64,000 nucleotides of DNA from Lunularia cruciata (Eukaryota; Streptophyta; Marchantiopsida; Lunulariales; Lunulariaceae). The position numbers and the translations under genes were made by a program. The stretch spans positions 9,674,501 through 9,738,500 of the forward strand of contig OX419761.1 of assembly GCA_948567375.1 (NCBI GenBank). The letters are read 5' to 3'. Positions 35,562-48,246 of this stretch are shown in pieces. The notes beneath the pieces were generated by a model. It was not told the DNA's origin and did not search any database. It saw only the letters and a program-made list of their open reading frames with translations. Every line of letters starts with the position of its first letter. Position 1 is the first letter of the stretch.

Positions 35562-36998
35562 TTTGCTACCAAAGCCAACCTGTAGGTCCTTAACTCAACT
35601 CCATGTGGGAAATTGTGCATGTTTAAAATTTGTGTTGTGAGTTTATTTGTTGTAGGCTACTCCAAAGCTTTCTTAAACTCCTCTAAGTGCAATAGAGGTT
35701 AATAGAATTATTTCCCTATTGGTAATAAATCTCCTAAGAGCTTCCTTGCTCAATAAAGCATATCATGGTCTATGATCAAAATCAATGTTGGCGGTAATCA
35801 CATCAAGTCCAAACTAGGTCCAAGGGTCATTTGTTGAAAGGAAGACATTTTTTGAGCAAGGTGTAGACCTCTCATGCCAAAATTCATCACCTAATTGAGC
35901 CTCTGGATTAAAATTGTCAAGGGAACAACCTCAAGATGCATTTTTATCCTACCTTAAGCACTCATTTGAGGAAGTTGAAAATAATTACAACAACTAGAAC
36001 TCTAGAGGCATAGGTTCAAGTTTAGAAGCACTTCTTGTAGCCTCATCTAACAATCTTCATTATTTCTTACAAGTTGAAAGACTTGGATTGAAGGCCTCTC
36101 AATAATCTGTCTTAACTAAAGATTAATAAATTGATGAGAAGAAGAGTACCCACTAGAAATATGAATGGCATTTGAAGTGATAGCCTATAGAATAGAAATA
36201 CTAATTGGACCAATGGAAGGGGTAGATTGCATTATTGTTGTGCTTTGCTTTGTCTTCCTACAAACACATCAGGTGCTTAGCTATGGAGCCTATTGATAGG
36301 GGATTATAACTAGACATATAGAGTGTGGTTGTGCAAATATTTTTTTCTGAACACTAGGAACTTCCACCCCAATTCTATTGAGAAGGGAAAAAAACAACCA
36401 AATATGTTGTAACAACTCAGTAAAGACTAAACTGCAATATTTCAATAAAAGGACAAGTTGTTCCCAGAAGGATACTATTTAAGAATGGTTAGATACAAAG
36501 GAAAAGTCATAATATAGATTTTTAGTATTATCTTTTAACCTACTGGGCAAGAACTACTAAAGTATTAGGAAAATATTTTGGGTTTATTTTTTTGAGTTCT
36601 TTTTTTTTTTTTTTTTTGCAAATATGGGAGATTCTACACGTCAAAGTAGAGATTTTTGTGTTTGAATGTTATTTGGAAGATGGCATTCAAGCCAAGTAGA
36701 AAAAGTATGCACCCCTGATGTACCTTCCAAATGCTTGTTATTCCAAGTAACATGCTAATTCCATTTGGTAAAGAGAATCTCATTCTTTCATATGAAAGGA
36801 TGAATATAACATTTTACATATTTATCAAGGAGTGTGGGAGAATTTATCATACTAGGTATTAAATTATCATATTTATGTTCTTATTTTATAAAAAAATTTA
36901 AATAAATTTTTTTATTATTCTAAAAAATATATATATAATTTTGCAATCGCACCCAGTGATGTTTATTAGAATGCTCTAATAATAATATATATACCATC
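35562..36998. other. AT-rich spacer without genes
   Basis: No supported reading frame on either strand. It contains a run of about 18 T (36601-36618) and very AT-rich DNA at 36850-36990. Confidence 0.5.
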
Positions 36999-37080
36999 GG
37001 GTATGAGATATATACCTTATTATATTTAAGATATCTGAGCTCAGATTTCTTAAATATAATAGGGTATATGTCTCATACCC
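36999..37080. repeat. 82-bp near-perfect palindrome
   Basis: Arms 36999-37039 and 37040-37080 (41 bp each, no spacer) pair with about three mismatches. The outer ends read GGGTATGAGATATATACC and its complement. Foldback or MITE-like; no target duplication is clear. Confidence 0.8.
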
Positions 37081-37272
37081 TATGTTATTGAAATTCAGCA
37101 TCATTTTACTTCTTATATTTTATCCTCATATAGCTTGATAGGATCTTCCCATCGTTCTTGCTGTCCTCTCTATTTACAGGAGCTTTGGTTTGATTCTCCA
37201 GAACGAAATTTTTCGCCTGAATCTACCTCGATATATCCGCAAATGCGCCTGTGGATCCTTGAGATGATAACC

Positions 37273-37320
37273 GGTACATCTTTCAGGCCCTACAAGGTTG
37301 TAGGGTCTGAAAGATGTACC
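37273..37320. repeat. 23-bp inverted repeat hairpin
   Basis: Arms GGTACATCTTTCAGGCCC... (37273-37295) and its complement (37298-37320) pair with one mismatch around a 2-base centre. It lies inside the CpG-rich segment. Confidence 0.8.
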
Positions 37321-38170
37321 CTCACGCTCTCACGAGAAAGTTACAACCACGGCACAGATTCGACATGCGTCTTCATGATTCGAGAATCTGATGTGTAAAT
37401 TCATCATCAGTTTCTGGTGCTGCACAAAACACGAGCAAATCAAGCCTATTGCAAGATTTTCTTATTATATCACATCGATATGTGTTTGTGAAGTCACTAC
37501 CTCAACATGCAGCTGCCACTTGCGTCCTTATTTATTGAAGGATTAACAGTTACAGAGTAGTCGTTGAGATCTTGTGAGGAGAGTACATGACTTCGTGCTA
37601 CAAGCGTACAAAGAGCAGCTTCACGACCTAAGTCGTAACAAAACCGCATGGATTCGGCACTCGTCCTCTAAGCAGTTGTCGAACATGCACATCTCGTACT
37701 ACGTGAAATTTAATTCTTTTCATTTTACTGGCCAGTGTAGTGGTTTACTCCGGCTTGATTTCCTTTGTACGGGACCGTAACCGGCAGGAAAGGTATGCGC
37801 TACGTTAGTCGTTCGATTCTCATGTCCCATGCAAATCAGGTATTGCTCATATACTGTAACCAATTCGCATGATCTATATGATGACGCAACTCAGAACGAT
37901 CCCGTACAGACAGCTTTTATGGAAATGAATCGTGCAGTTCGTGTTGGTTCATACCAATAGGGTATTTCGAGCTAGCAGGATTCTCACACAAAGTTTGCAG
38001 AAAGGTTCTTCTCGTTTCGATGTGATTATTATTGGCGCATTCCTCAGACTGAATGTTCCAATCTTGACAGTGTCATGACTTTTGTGCCCGTGAGACAGAA
38101 AACCACAACAAACGCCAGATGGCATTGTTCCCCACATATTACTTTATATCCTGACTCGCTACTACAGTTT

Positions 38171-38230
38171 GCTCTGTCTAAAAGTATGTTTTCTAAGTCT
38201 GCTCTATCTAACAGTATATTCTCTAAAAGT
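38171..38230. repeat. two tandem 30-bp units
   Basis: 38171-38200 and 38201-38230 align without gaps (GCTCTGTCTAAAAGTATGTT versus GCTCTATCTAACAGTATATT) with a handful of differences. In one frame they encode repeated Ser-Lys-Ser. Confidence 0.6.
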
Positions 38231-38417
38231 ACACACGCTATAAAAGTACAGATTCTCCGTACTGAGAAGAAGCGACAACGACTCCAGATATTTAAAGTTT
38301 AAAATACAGAATCTTCCAGGAATTTTTATACCTTATTTTATAATTCCCTCATACATAGCATAAATAAAATATTATGTAATAGTTGAGATTTAGGTCTCTA
38401 CTGCCAAAAATATTATA

Positions 38418-38454
38418 CGGTATATAGTAACTATATAAGCGTTACTATATACCG
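38418..38454. repeat. perfect 14-bp stem hairpin
   Basis: CGGTATATAGTAAC (38418-38431), 9-base loop, GTTACTATATACCG (38441-38454). It sits at the left edge of coil-LTR fragment F. Confidence 0.8.
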
Positions 38455-38469
38455 CTTATCACGTTATAT

Positions 38470-38824
38470 TGTTGTTGGGATTGAACCATTAAATTTCATT
38501 TGCAAAGTTCCTATGTGTCTTGCTCCTTTCACTCTCAATTTTATCCTATCCCAAAGTAGCCATTTTCCTTGACCTGACCTTCTTGACTTGCGTTGCACAA
38601 AGAAAAGTTGTTACAATTCTTTGGATTGGGTTGATCACTCTGATGCAAAGTGTCTTTACTTTGGGTTCAATCAGAGTCCTTCTTCCTCTGACTTAGAGTC
38701 AACTTTCTCGAGTCAGATCCAAACACAAGATTCTTCTTGTTTCTTCTCCATTTGGTTTCAATTTGGCTTCAACAATACACATCTTCTTTAAAACTCATAA
38801 AAAACAAAAAATGTGGGTATCACA
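38470..38824 (-). mobile_element. coil-LTR fragment F
   Basis: About 350 bp of the LTR start in minus orientation: the terminus TGTGATACCCACATTTTTTG at 38824, then sequence aligned to 57440-57739 of G (shared CACTCTCAATTTTATCCTA and AGTAGCCATTTTCCTTGA). The coding part is absent. Confidence 0.7.
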
Positions 38825-39730
38825 TGCTACCCAAGGATATTCAAAAATTTCTCTTCTACAAGAAAGCTACTACTCTAGCTCAAGCATTCAAGGAAGCACA
38901 ATGTTGTGCTCATGCTAACAAGTAGGACATGGCCTAACCAGACCTCTGCTCTATAATACCAAGATTCAAAGGGAATGTAATGAATAACCCCTATGCTTCT
39001 ACTCAAGGATTCTAGCAGCCAAATTACTTCTATGGAGAAACCTCTTCAGTTGTGCCAACCCAATACTCGATACCACAACTAATACCCGTATATGATAATA
39101 TGCTTGTAGCAATTCTCCCAGTTACTCCCATAGCTCTTCTAGCTCCATTGGGACTAATAGCTACCAATGTTCTTGTAGCAAATACCAAGATGGAGGATAC
39201 CTTGGTGAAATTGGAATGTGTCAAGAATCTTCACATACCACAATAGCCTTGAGAGAGAAATCCAATGAACATTGTTGCTAGGAGAGAGATCTTCTGTACA
39301 CATTGCCTGGGATGGAAACACAAAAATGCTCAATGTGCCACCCTAGACATTCCTAATTATTGTGTCTATTGTGGGAAGTATGAACACATCATGGCAAACT
39401 GTAAAACAGTCAAGAGGCATCAAGAGTCTTGAGAAGAAAGAATAAATGTTTCGGATGATGTCACGCAATATAACAACTTCAACCAACACCTCCAAGATCC
39501 ACCCTTCCAAGGAGGAAGAGGAAATGGACAAGGTAGAGGACCTCTTGGACCCAATATATATTATTACATTTGTAGTGAGAATCACTATGCAAACCAATGT
39601 CCCAACAAGCTTGCCCATTGCATGTTTTACTTCACAGCCCATACTATGGCATAATGACCAAACTTCTAGAACTTTATTATTCAAGCCCAAGAAGTACCCA
39701 TATAGAATGAACCTCACAATATGGTGGCCT
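38825..39730 (+). pseudogene. gag of L with zinc knuckles
   Basis: Starts in-frame as LPKDIQKFLFYKKATTLAQA, the end of a gag capsid region. Two CCHC boxes follow: CTHCLGWKHKNAQC (about 39294-39335) and CVYCGKYEHIMANC (about 39361-39402). A third, degraded box is near 39560. Tandem CCHC boxes bind the genomic RNA in this class. Stops (for example at 38924 and 39244) break the frame. Confidence 0.6.
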
Positions 39731-40133
39731 TAACAAGAATGTGCATTGCATTGCACTTGAGGAAAGTTCTCATATGAGCAATATAATATTAACCAATGAA
39801 GTTGCTATTATGGAGATAAATGTGTTTCTCACAACCCATGCCTGCACTTGTGTGGTACTTGATCCAAATAGCAACGCTACTTCTGAGGATTAATCCTCTG
39901 AGAGTTTGGATGAAGAAGCCATGCAAGATGAACCCCTCAACCTGCTCTATAAATATACAGGGCCATAATTCCTATTTTTGACACTCTAGTGAAGCACCCA
40001 CCAACTTTTATGATACATGACTATGAAATTATTTCTGATCTAGCTAACATAAAAGCCAACATCATTATGTAAATTTTGTAAGCAACTTTGTAAATTTTCT
40101 CCTATGGAGCATAAGAAGTTATAGAATTTCCTA

Positions 40134-40562
40134 TTGAATGAACAAGCGGTAGTGCGCTTCAAGGATTCATTGACTAGGGATGTTTACTTGCAAAAACATG
40201 ATTCCATAGATGTACCACTAACTTCAACTATAAGAATCCCACACAAGATTATGGTCAACATAATACCAACAGATCATCATGTGTTCTACACTAAGGTCCA
40301 TGACCCAAACATTCTTGTGACAATCCAAGGGAGAGTCATCCCAAATTATCACATCTACTTGGGATCCTTAGTGAATATAATGACCAAGATTGTTATGGAA
40401 ACACTAGGATTAAAGTGTATGATGAAGACTTCCACCCTCTTCCAAATTGCAAATGGGAGAAAACATTCTCCTCTCAAATTGTTGTCCAAGGTTCCTATAC
40501 TCATTAATGATCAGACCTTTTTGGTCAACTACTTGATAATGGATACTCCTACTTTGGCATAA
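40134..40562 (+). pseudogene. retropepsin-like protease region of L
   Basis: An open 142-codon stretch. VFYTKVHDPNILVTIQGRVI is followed by IYLGSLVNIMTK, which stands where D-S/T-G-S-x-N would be, so the catalytic Asp is already lost (YLGSLVNI for xDSGS-x-N). VLINDQTFLVNYLIMDTP-type residues follow, as in plant gypsy proteases before RT. Assignment is by position and pattern. Confidence 0.5.
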
Positions 40563-41639
40563 TTTCCACTTTTAACGGGAGTCTCATGGCTAGTAGACAT
40601 TGATATTTTCACCTCTTGATGGATTGGTAAGTTAACATTTGGGAGGAATCAAATCTCATTGTACTTCCAATGTACTCAATGGAACCTTTGTCAAGCTCAA
40701 ATCATAAAGGAGAACCAAGTTTTAGCATTGATACATGGAGCCCTACTCATGTCGATAGCAATGAGGAAATCATAGATGTTAATTGTTTCTTTATAACCAA
40801 AGAAGAGATGAGTGGCCATGCCACATCTAATGTAATAAATGACATGGCCTTCATCCCACTCTTCTACCCTAGTTGCAGATTGTTCTTGGCATGAACAGTT
40901 CTATGGGCTCAAAGGACGCCTCCTCAAATTGTGAGAATTTCTGTCATAAGTCTAGTGATGGAGGTTTTTTCCAGACAACGTTCCTCCTGCCTTACACATG
41001 GGAACATAACCACAAAGTTATGGTTTCCTCCTGCTTCTATATCAAAGATGACATCAATTATTAGGACAAATAGTAGGAGAGTATACATTCATCTTAATAA
41101 ACCTCTCATTGACTATGCTCGTATCTCTCAAGGAGAAGCAAGGAAGACTATTCTGCATAAAAAGGTACTTCAATTATTACTATGGATGATAGTTCTGCAT
41201 CCTAGCAATTTGAGCCAATTTTTGGGACAAGCTCTTACCATTATTGATTATTATGTGGGGAATCCCACAAAATGGGTCAAAAGGAACAAGAATTCTACCA
41301 AACAATACTTGAGGACAGATTGCAATGATACATTCTAAAGAAAGCCAAAGCAATCATCTAACATTGTCCCCCTCCACTTGCGGATCATAGATGAGTTTCA
41401 CAATCTTGACACCTCACAAATAGACAAAACACCTAAATATGTTAGGATTAGCACAATGTATCAACAAAGGATTAGCCTATCTATCAAGCCCTTTTCCAAG
41501 AGTTTCAAGATGTGTTTTCCTACAACTACATAGAACTCCTGGATTTTGATCCCTAGACATGCATAAAATTTTACTCCATCTAAACATTTTCCCAATAAGA
41601 TCCAAACAATACAGGTTGAACTCCACCTACTCTTAAAAA

Positions 41640-42560
41640 GTGTGGGATGAACTAGACAAACTATTGAAGTGCAAGTTCATCTATCTTATGGGAGAAACCA
41701 AATGGGCCTCCTCAATCTTGGTGGTCCCTCAAATGGATACAAGAAAGGTATGCATATGTGTGGACTTCCAGAAATTGAATGCCAATACCATCCTAAACCC
41801 CTTTCCAATCCCACCCACATACACATTATTGGATAAAGTTGCCATAGCCAATGTTTCTCATATGGATGGGTATTTTGGCTACAATTAGATCACCATTGCT
41901 ATATAAAATCAATGTAAGACTACCTTTGTCATAGAGTGGAGCAGCTATGCCTATCAAGTGATTCCCTTTGGGTTGCAAAATGCTCTTATAATGTTCCAAC
42001 GCTATATGAAGAACTCCTTTGGGGCAATAAGGAAGGACATACAACTATATCTTGATGATATAGGTGTATACAACTCCCATAATGATGATATCAGCATGAT
42101 AAGGACCATTCTACATATTTGCAAGCAAGTGAGGATTTCTCAAAATCCACCAAAGTGTCTATTTGCCATCTCTTGTGGACCTCTCCTTAGTCATTTGGTT
42201 TGCAAAAAATGCATAATGGTGGATCCCAAGAAGATCAAGGTCATTGAGGGGTTGCACATACCAAAGACCATGCGTGAGCTAAGAAGTTTCTCAATTTGAA
42301 CAAGATATTACATGTAACATGTTCACATTATGCTTAGATCACCTATACTCTAACAGGCCTTGTTCATGCCAAAATCAACTTTGTGTGGACAGACAAATTC
42401 ACCCAAGCATTCAAAACCTTAAAGCAAACTTTGGCCACTGTATTAATTTTGGCAACACTAAAGTGGGAGTTGGTTTTTAATGTTTTCATATATACCTCTA
42501 ACATAGCCTTGGACATTCTCCTAACTCAGTATGATGAGGAAAAGTGGTAATACCCAACCT
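41640..42560 (+). pseudogene. RT and start of RNase H of L
   Basis: 41640-41888 has WASSILVVPQMDTRKVCICV and DFQKLNANTILNPFPIP. 41958-42299 has PFGLQNALIMFQRYM, the catalytic YLDDIGVYNS and VDPKKIKVIEGLHIPKTMRE. RNase H-like residues follow near 42360-42540 (FNVFIYTSNIALDILL). Stops interrupt it. YLDD distinguishes it from the FIDD of J and D. Confidence 0.75.
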
Positions 42561-42985
42561 ATTATGCAAGTCAAAAACTCACTATAAGAGTGCTTATGGG
42601 CAATTTGATGTATTTGTCTCAATCTCTTGAGGGGGAAACAATAGAAAAAAGAGTTTGTGCATTGCATAATCTATCTAGAAAATGCATATGTGCACTCTAC
42701 ACATAGTACACCACTCAAGCTAAGAAGAAAACTTACTTCTACCACAAAACCAAGGAGGACCTACAAAAGAGACTTAGTGTTGAAATTTAATGATAGGGTT
42801 GGCCAATTCCAAGCAAATTCATTGAAAAATAGCTAGGTCCTTATTGAGTATAGGAAGTGTTCAACAACAAGTCAGTCCAACTGGAAATTTTGGATAGAGA
42901 ACTCTTGGAATCTCATACTAATGGCACAGAGTGTAGACCATACAACCTGCATTACATTGTGCTAAGGGAAAAAGAAGAAAAATTA

Positions 42986-44460
42986 GCATGAGAAACTTGA
43001 TTCTTTTTTATCATGGAAGAAGAAGAATTGGGAAAAACCCTTGGGAGAAGGTTTTCCTCCAAGATTCAAAGGACTTCTTGAGCAACTACAAGGTTAATTA
43101 TGGACTCCTTCCAATTGCAGGATATTCTTTCTCCAACCTACAATCCCAAAGGACAAATTCAAATACAACTATGGGAACCTTCTATATCCTAGTGCAATTA
43201 ATGGTTGCACTATTTCACATTCAAGAGCAAAATTATGACACACAAAGGATGATTCACCTCCAATTCCTCGATGGCATGGAATGCATGATGGTCTCAATCC
43301 AAGTGCAGAAAAACACCAAATATATGAAGATGTTTCTACTCCTAGAGTAGGACTATGCATTGTGCATTGGAATTTAAATGCCAATCAAAGAAATTATGAC
43401 ATTCAACCCTTATAAAACCCTCACAAAACTCTTTAAACTCTTAAGTTTGCAATTTAGACATTGAGAAAGGGTTGATTATTGACCACTTGTGCCAAAGAGC
43501 AGTCTGTCACTTCACTATGTTAATCTTGTCAGAGAAAATAAGAAGCAAGCAAGAAGTGAAAGATTCTATATAAGAGGAGCAGCAGTTTACAGCCAGACTA
43601 ATAGTGGGAGCAATCTTAGCAAGCTAGATCAAACAAGTTGAGAAAACATCATCTTGATCATTCAAAAGTTTTTGCAATAAGCATAGAACCACCAAGTTGA
43701 TGGAGTTCTATAAGTGCAAGAATTGGAGAAAGTTATTGACCAAGTCTTCAACAAATTAGAGAGTTTCATTCCCAAACCCATGAAATCAGAATATTCCACA
43801 AATAAAATCTTGATCAAGAACTGCCCAACCAATTAACTTCATCAATAAGGTTCCCAGATGGGACCTAGTTGTAACATGTGAAATACAAAAGAAATTTTGT
43901 TCTAGCCTCAAAATTATCATGCAGATCACCCACTACCTCAATAGACCTTGCTTAACCACCAATGATTGTACTATAGCACTAGCAAAGACAGCGGATATCA
44001 AAATACCCTGGACCATATCACCAAGAGTACTACTAAATGCCTTGTTGAACTAAGCCAACCTTCCACTGAAATGGGTTTTCAGCTTATATACTCTTCTCAT
44101 CTTAGTTTGGTTTGTCCTCAATCAATTCTTGGTCAAGTAAGCTTACCCCTACCACATAGACAGGTCAGCCAGTCTATTGAAAAAGTAAGGGGGTAAGGGT
44201 CCTCAAGAAAAACTAATGATCTGACACTAATCTGTTGCCACCAAATTTAAGCACTTCCCAAAATTGGCACTATTGACACATTGTATCCAATCTCACCTAA
44301 GCTAAGCTAATCTAATCTAATCTCTAAGTGGGTGGTGAGAAAATGCCACCTTGAGTATCCATATCCTAAATACTCTATAAAAAGCAACATTACTCCCATT
44401 TACAACCTCTATCTAATTATAATTACAAAGGAAGAAGGCATCACATAATTTAAGGAGTCT
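42986..44460. other. unassigned region after L
   Basis: Holds a 120-codon open stretch (42988-43350) of unknown kind and a TATA-like CTATATAAGAGG at about 43569. That could mark an LTR of L, but no matching partner was found. Confidence 0.35.
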
Positions 44461-45238
44461 TTTTGCTCTTCTCCAATCACCTTGCTGGATGATTCTGGTA
44501 CCATCATGAATGCTTACTTGAGGAGGCCATTCTAAATCTGGCTGGACGCCACTTCTTTTGTACAGCCTGCATGTGCTGAGGATTTAATCCCAATCAACAT
44601 GGATCCCCTCAACTTCCATTTCTTACTTTGAGGTGGATCAGAAATTTGCACAAGCATTTGAAGTGCATTAGCTTCTCCTTTACTTTGTTGTGGTCACCTG
44701 GTACTTCCTCACCTAATTCATCCTGCTCAAGAGAATCTGCAAGGGAGCAATGGTCTCCTTCCCTACAAATTCTCTTCCAAAAGTTTCTTGGTCACTTCTT
44801 CACCCCACTTGTTTACCGTGGACAAGGTGGCTCCTTCTTTACCTCCCATTTGAGCAATTGTAAATATCAAATGTCTAAGTGAGTTGGAGACTATCTAACA
44901 CATCCTTGATTTCCTTGTCTCCAACCTAAAGTGAGGCATCCAAAGCTGAACCAACATTCCCATTTGCTTCTTCTTTTGATTTGGGTTGCTTTTGCTCCAC
45001 CTCCTTCTCCTCAGGTTCAGATCAGGTTTTTTGGCAGGTCGGGGCTTTTTTGCTGGGAGATCTTGCAGCAATCCTTGGATTGATTTGATCTTCTTTGCCC
45101 TCTTACTTGCTATCCACTCCTACTTTGAGCCCCTCTTCCAATTTTTTAGCCTTGGCCAATATTTCAGGATCTAACCTCATAAATCCCATACCTCTTGATG
45201 CCTAACATCCATCAGTCCCATGAAGTCTTGCACCTCCT

Positions 45239-45604
45239 CTAATTCCTGTTGAACCAATTTTGACCAAATTGTGGGGTAGCTACCTCTTCCTCCAGCTGCC
45301 ACTTCTGCATTATGGCAGCCACCACAATTTGGACAACCTTCAGGAGTGTTGTACTATCTATGGGGTCCTTCTCTACCAATAGAGCAATGTGCTCTATTAC
45401 CTTCACTGACTCAAAGCAATGATCTTGTAACTTAACCGTACCTTGTTGCATTTCTTGAACCACTATTAGAGAAATAGGTACCCTTTGGAACTTTGCAGAT
45501 AGGAATTGAGTGCTTGGAGGGAATTTTGATAATTTTGAAAGGTCCAAATTTAATACCTTGCAACCTATGATCTTCCTTTCCTTTTGCATCTCCATTTTCT
45601 TCAT
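45239..45604 (-). pseudogene. unidentified helical ORF fragment
   Basis: 121 open codons with basic start MEMQKERK, then PSTQFLSAKFQRVPISLIVV, VKLQDHCFESVKVIEHIALL and KWQLEEEV. Predominantly helical by eye. Coding-like sequence continues on the same strand to about 44600 with stops. Unknown family. Confidence 0.35.
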
Positions 45605-46647
45605 TTGCTGGAGAGTTCTTATCTTCTTCTTGCTCTAGTTGGACTTTCCATGCTTCCTCTTGTTTTTCCTACTCTTCCTTCTCCCATAGGGTGAGCAAAT
45701 CTCAGTTTTTATAGACATGGTATAGGAATGTGCAAATTCTTGAGTAGGAATTTGATTGATTTTCTAAGGCAAACACTTTCTCTTTGGTCGAGTGTTTGAA
45801 GGACACTCTTTGCCAAAATGGCTGAGAAAGAAGGGTCTTTGCACGTAGTGCCTCTCCCTATAGTGCTTGTGCACAGAGATCATCACACCGGTGTGTAGGT
45901 GTGTAAGGGAGTTTTGCCAACCCTCGAATGCTTTCATGAAGTAATCTACCTTAGTTTATCACCTAGTCACCCAACCAAGCATTGACAAAGGTTGAAGACC
46001 AAACTTTGCTAATTAAGCAAGATGCTCAAGATGGACTATAGAGAGGAGGAAATCAAAAATATTCTTCACCTTTAGGTTAGTAATTGCAATAGATGTGTAC
46101 CCATCTCTTGGATTGTAAGGGGTACCACCAAAATTGTTCTTAGTGGTCTTGTTGAGGACTACTCCTCTTGGTGATAGAACCTCTCCCACATCAGATAGCT
46201 CTTAAGCATCTAGCACTACCTGCAATTCCCAGCATTTGGGATTACCTCTCACCTCTTGATTCATCCCTTTGGGCATTTGCCCTATAACTAGTTCAATCAT
46301 TGTGGATTATATATCCTAAACCCCAATGTACTTGATATAACCAACCATATTTCAGCTTATCTAGATCCTCCGTTAAGTTGGTTTCCTCTTGTGTCCCAAG
46401 GGCCATTGTGCTCAACCTCTTAAGGTTGAGGCAAGGGTAGCTTGAGATCTTGTCAACATGATGAGGTCTCATGGTTTAAAAAAACTCTTGATGTTCTCTC
46501 ACTCCTCTCAAGACCTTTTTGAGATCTTGACTTTGTTCCCCTTACTGAATGGTATTCCTGATTAATAAGTTAGGTTATCATGATATAGCCTCCAACATGT
46601 TTGTGAAAATCCCCTTTGAACTACAAAAATAATCAAGTCCTACCGTA

Positions 46648-47022
46648 TACACTCCCGTAGAGCTTCATAGTAGAAACCTGATGGCTACAAGAAAACAAGT
46701 TGTCCAATCTTTTTACTGTCCTTCTCTACCTCTTTCACTGCTCCCTCCTGGTTCTAATTTGCCCTCCACACTCTCTTGATTCCTCTTGAGATCAAAAGTG
46801 AAACCAATGAAAGCTAAAAAGAATGTCAAGAATTGTCAAATACACTCTCATAGAGCTTTGTAGCAGAAATCTAATGACTATGGGAAAACAAGCTCTCCAA
46901 TTTCTTCACAATCCTTCTCTACTCCCTCCTAGTTCTAATTTTCCCTCCCCACTCTCTCGATTCCATTTGAGATCAGAGGTGCAACTAACAAAACCTGCAA
47001 AAAAGGTCAAGAATTGTCAAAT
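46648..47022. repeat. tandem duplication, unit about 193 bp
   Basis: 46648-46840 and 46841-47022 align (TACACTCCCGTAGAGCTT versus TACACTCTCATAGAGCTT). Both end in GTCAAGAATTGTCAAAT. Identity is roughly 80% by eye. Confidence 0.7.
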
Positions 47023-48219
47023 CCCTTTGAATGTGCTTTGGAAGCCTTGAGTTCTTTGAAGTCAGCAGATAGTGGACTTTCTCACTTCCAATATGTCTCA
47101 ACAAGGCTCCTTGCTTTGGGAAACAATCATTTCCCCAAAAGTGTCTAAAACTCACAAGCAGTTTGCATGAGAGAAGTTGACCTTGATAGGCCAACCAGAT
47201 CCATATAGTTCATGCTGGTAAATCATTGTTGTAAGTGTGCACCAATGCCCATGTGGCAACCTTCTTTGGAACTAGTTTTGGTTTCAATTTTGGTCAACAT
47301 TATGTGTGATTTTGTACCAAACCCCTTCCTTTCCATCTATAAGTTTTGCAAATTTCCTTAGGACTAAATCTGAAATAAGGAATGGGTATTTCTCCTTCTT
47401 CTACTTCTAGTGCAAGCCACTTCTTATCTTACTACCATCAACACAAAAAACAACAAATTTTAGTTTTAAATCTTCTCCTTCCTTAAGACCTATATACATA
47501 TCACAAAAATTAGGACTATGACATCAACCTTAGAATATTCAAGATAATTTACATGATTATCTTTGTCTCACTCATCACCAAAGATCCTCCAAAGAAGGCT
47601 CTATGGACTCTTCTTTTAAAGACATAGTTTTACACAAATGTAGAAACTTCTTCCAATGTATTGTACTCATTGTCTTCTTCCTCTATTTTGAATCAGCAAA
47701 TCTCAATTTGTTTTGGTACCAATCTATAGTCACCCATGCACTATAAAGCCACGGTCTTCTGATTGATACAAGATGCTTCATTTTAGTAATAGGTTGAGTT
47801 TGAGTTTGAAAGGCACTCCACCTATGGTGGTTAACACATTGGACAATAATCCTAATGATTGTCTATGAGATTGATTGATTAAGTTCAAAATTTGAAGAGT
47901 AGTTTCAAAGGTATAGAATCCTAATGAATGTGTTTAGTCTTTGGTCATCACATTTACTCCCAAGCTTGAGTCTATAGGACCAAAGTAATCATGCATCCTA
48001 CTATCTTGGCATCCACTTTTAGAGATCCTAGATCTTCTTGTTTGATCCAATAATTGGTAGGCAACTCCTTTTGACTCATCTTCTTTACAAATTTGAGAGC
48101 AATAGCAAGCTGCTTCTTATAAATTTATTATCCTCCCAAAGTTTTTTCAAGGAAATATATGCTTTTGCCAAAGCTAAGTCTACAACAATGTCATCTTGAG
48201 GAATTCCTAAAGAGGTTAG

Positions 48220-48246
48220 CTTCTTCTTCTTCTTCTTCTTCTTCTT
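48220..48246. repeat. (CTT)9 microsatellite
   Basis: Nine trinucleotide repeats. In the minus-strand open stretch 48085-48495 it encodes a run of nine Lys. Confidence 0.9.

Larger units (their letters stand above)
37100..38300. other. CpG-rich, possibly single-copy segment
   Basis: CG dinucleotides are frequent here (about 13 in 37130-37410 by eye), against very few in neighbouring retroelement DNA. Open stretches at 37135-37398 and 38075-38302 on the plus strand resemble no family I know. The segment may be undermethylated or recently acquired, but no gene is supported. Confidence 0.5.
38825..42985 (+). mobile_element. degenerate gypsy-type element L
   Basis: A plus-strand relic with gag (two CCHC knuckles), protease and RT/RNase H in order, then a short tail with GPF-like residues near 42780. 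No integrase core is seen between RNase H and the tail. LTR limits are not resolved. Its sequence differs from the other families. Confidence 0.65.

Noticed and set aside
36599-36618. Poly-T run as the tail of a minus-strand SINE or LINE
   Set aside because: No A/B box, no LINE ORF and no target duplication around it.
37135-37398. 87-codon open frame in the CpG-rich segment as an exon
   Set aside because: No similarity recognised and no clear splice sites. Kept only as a composition anomaly.
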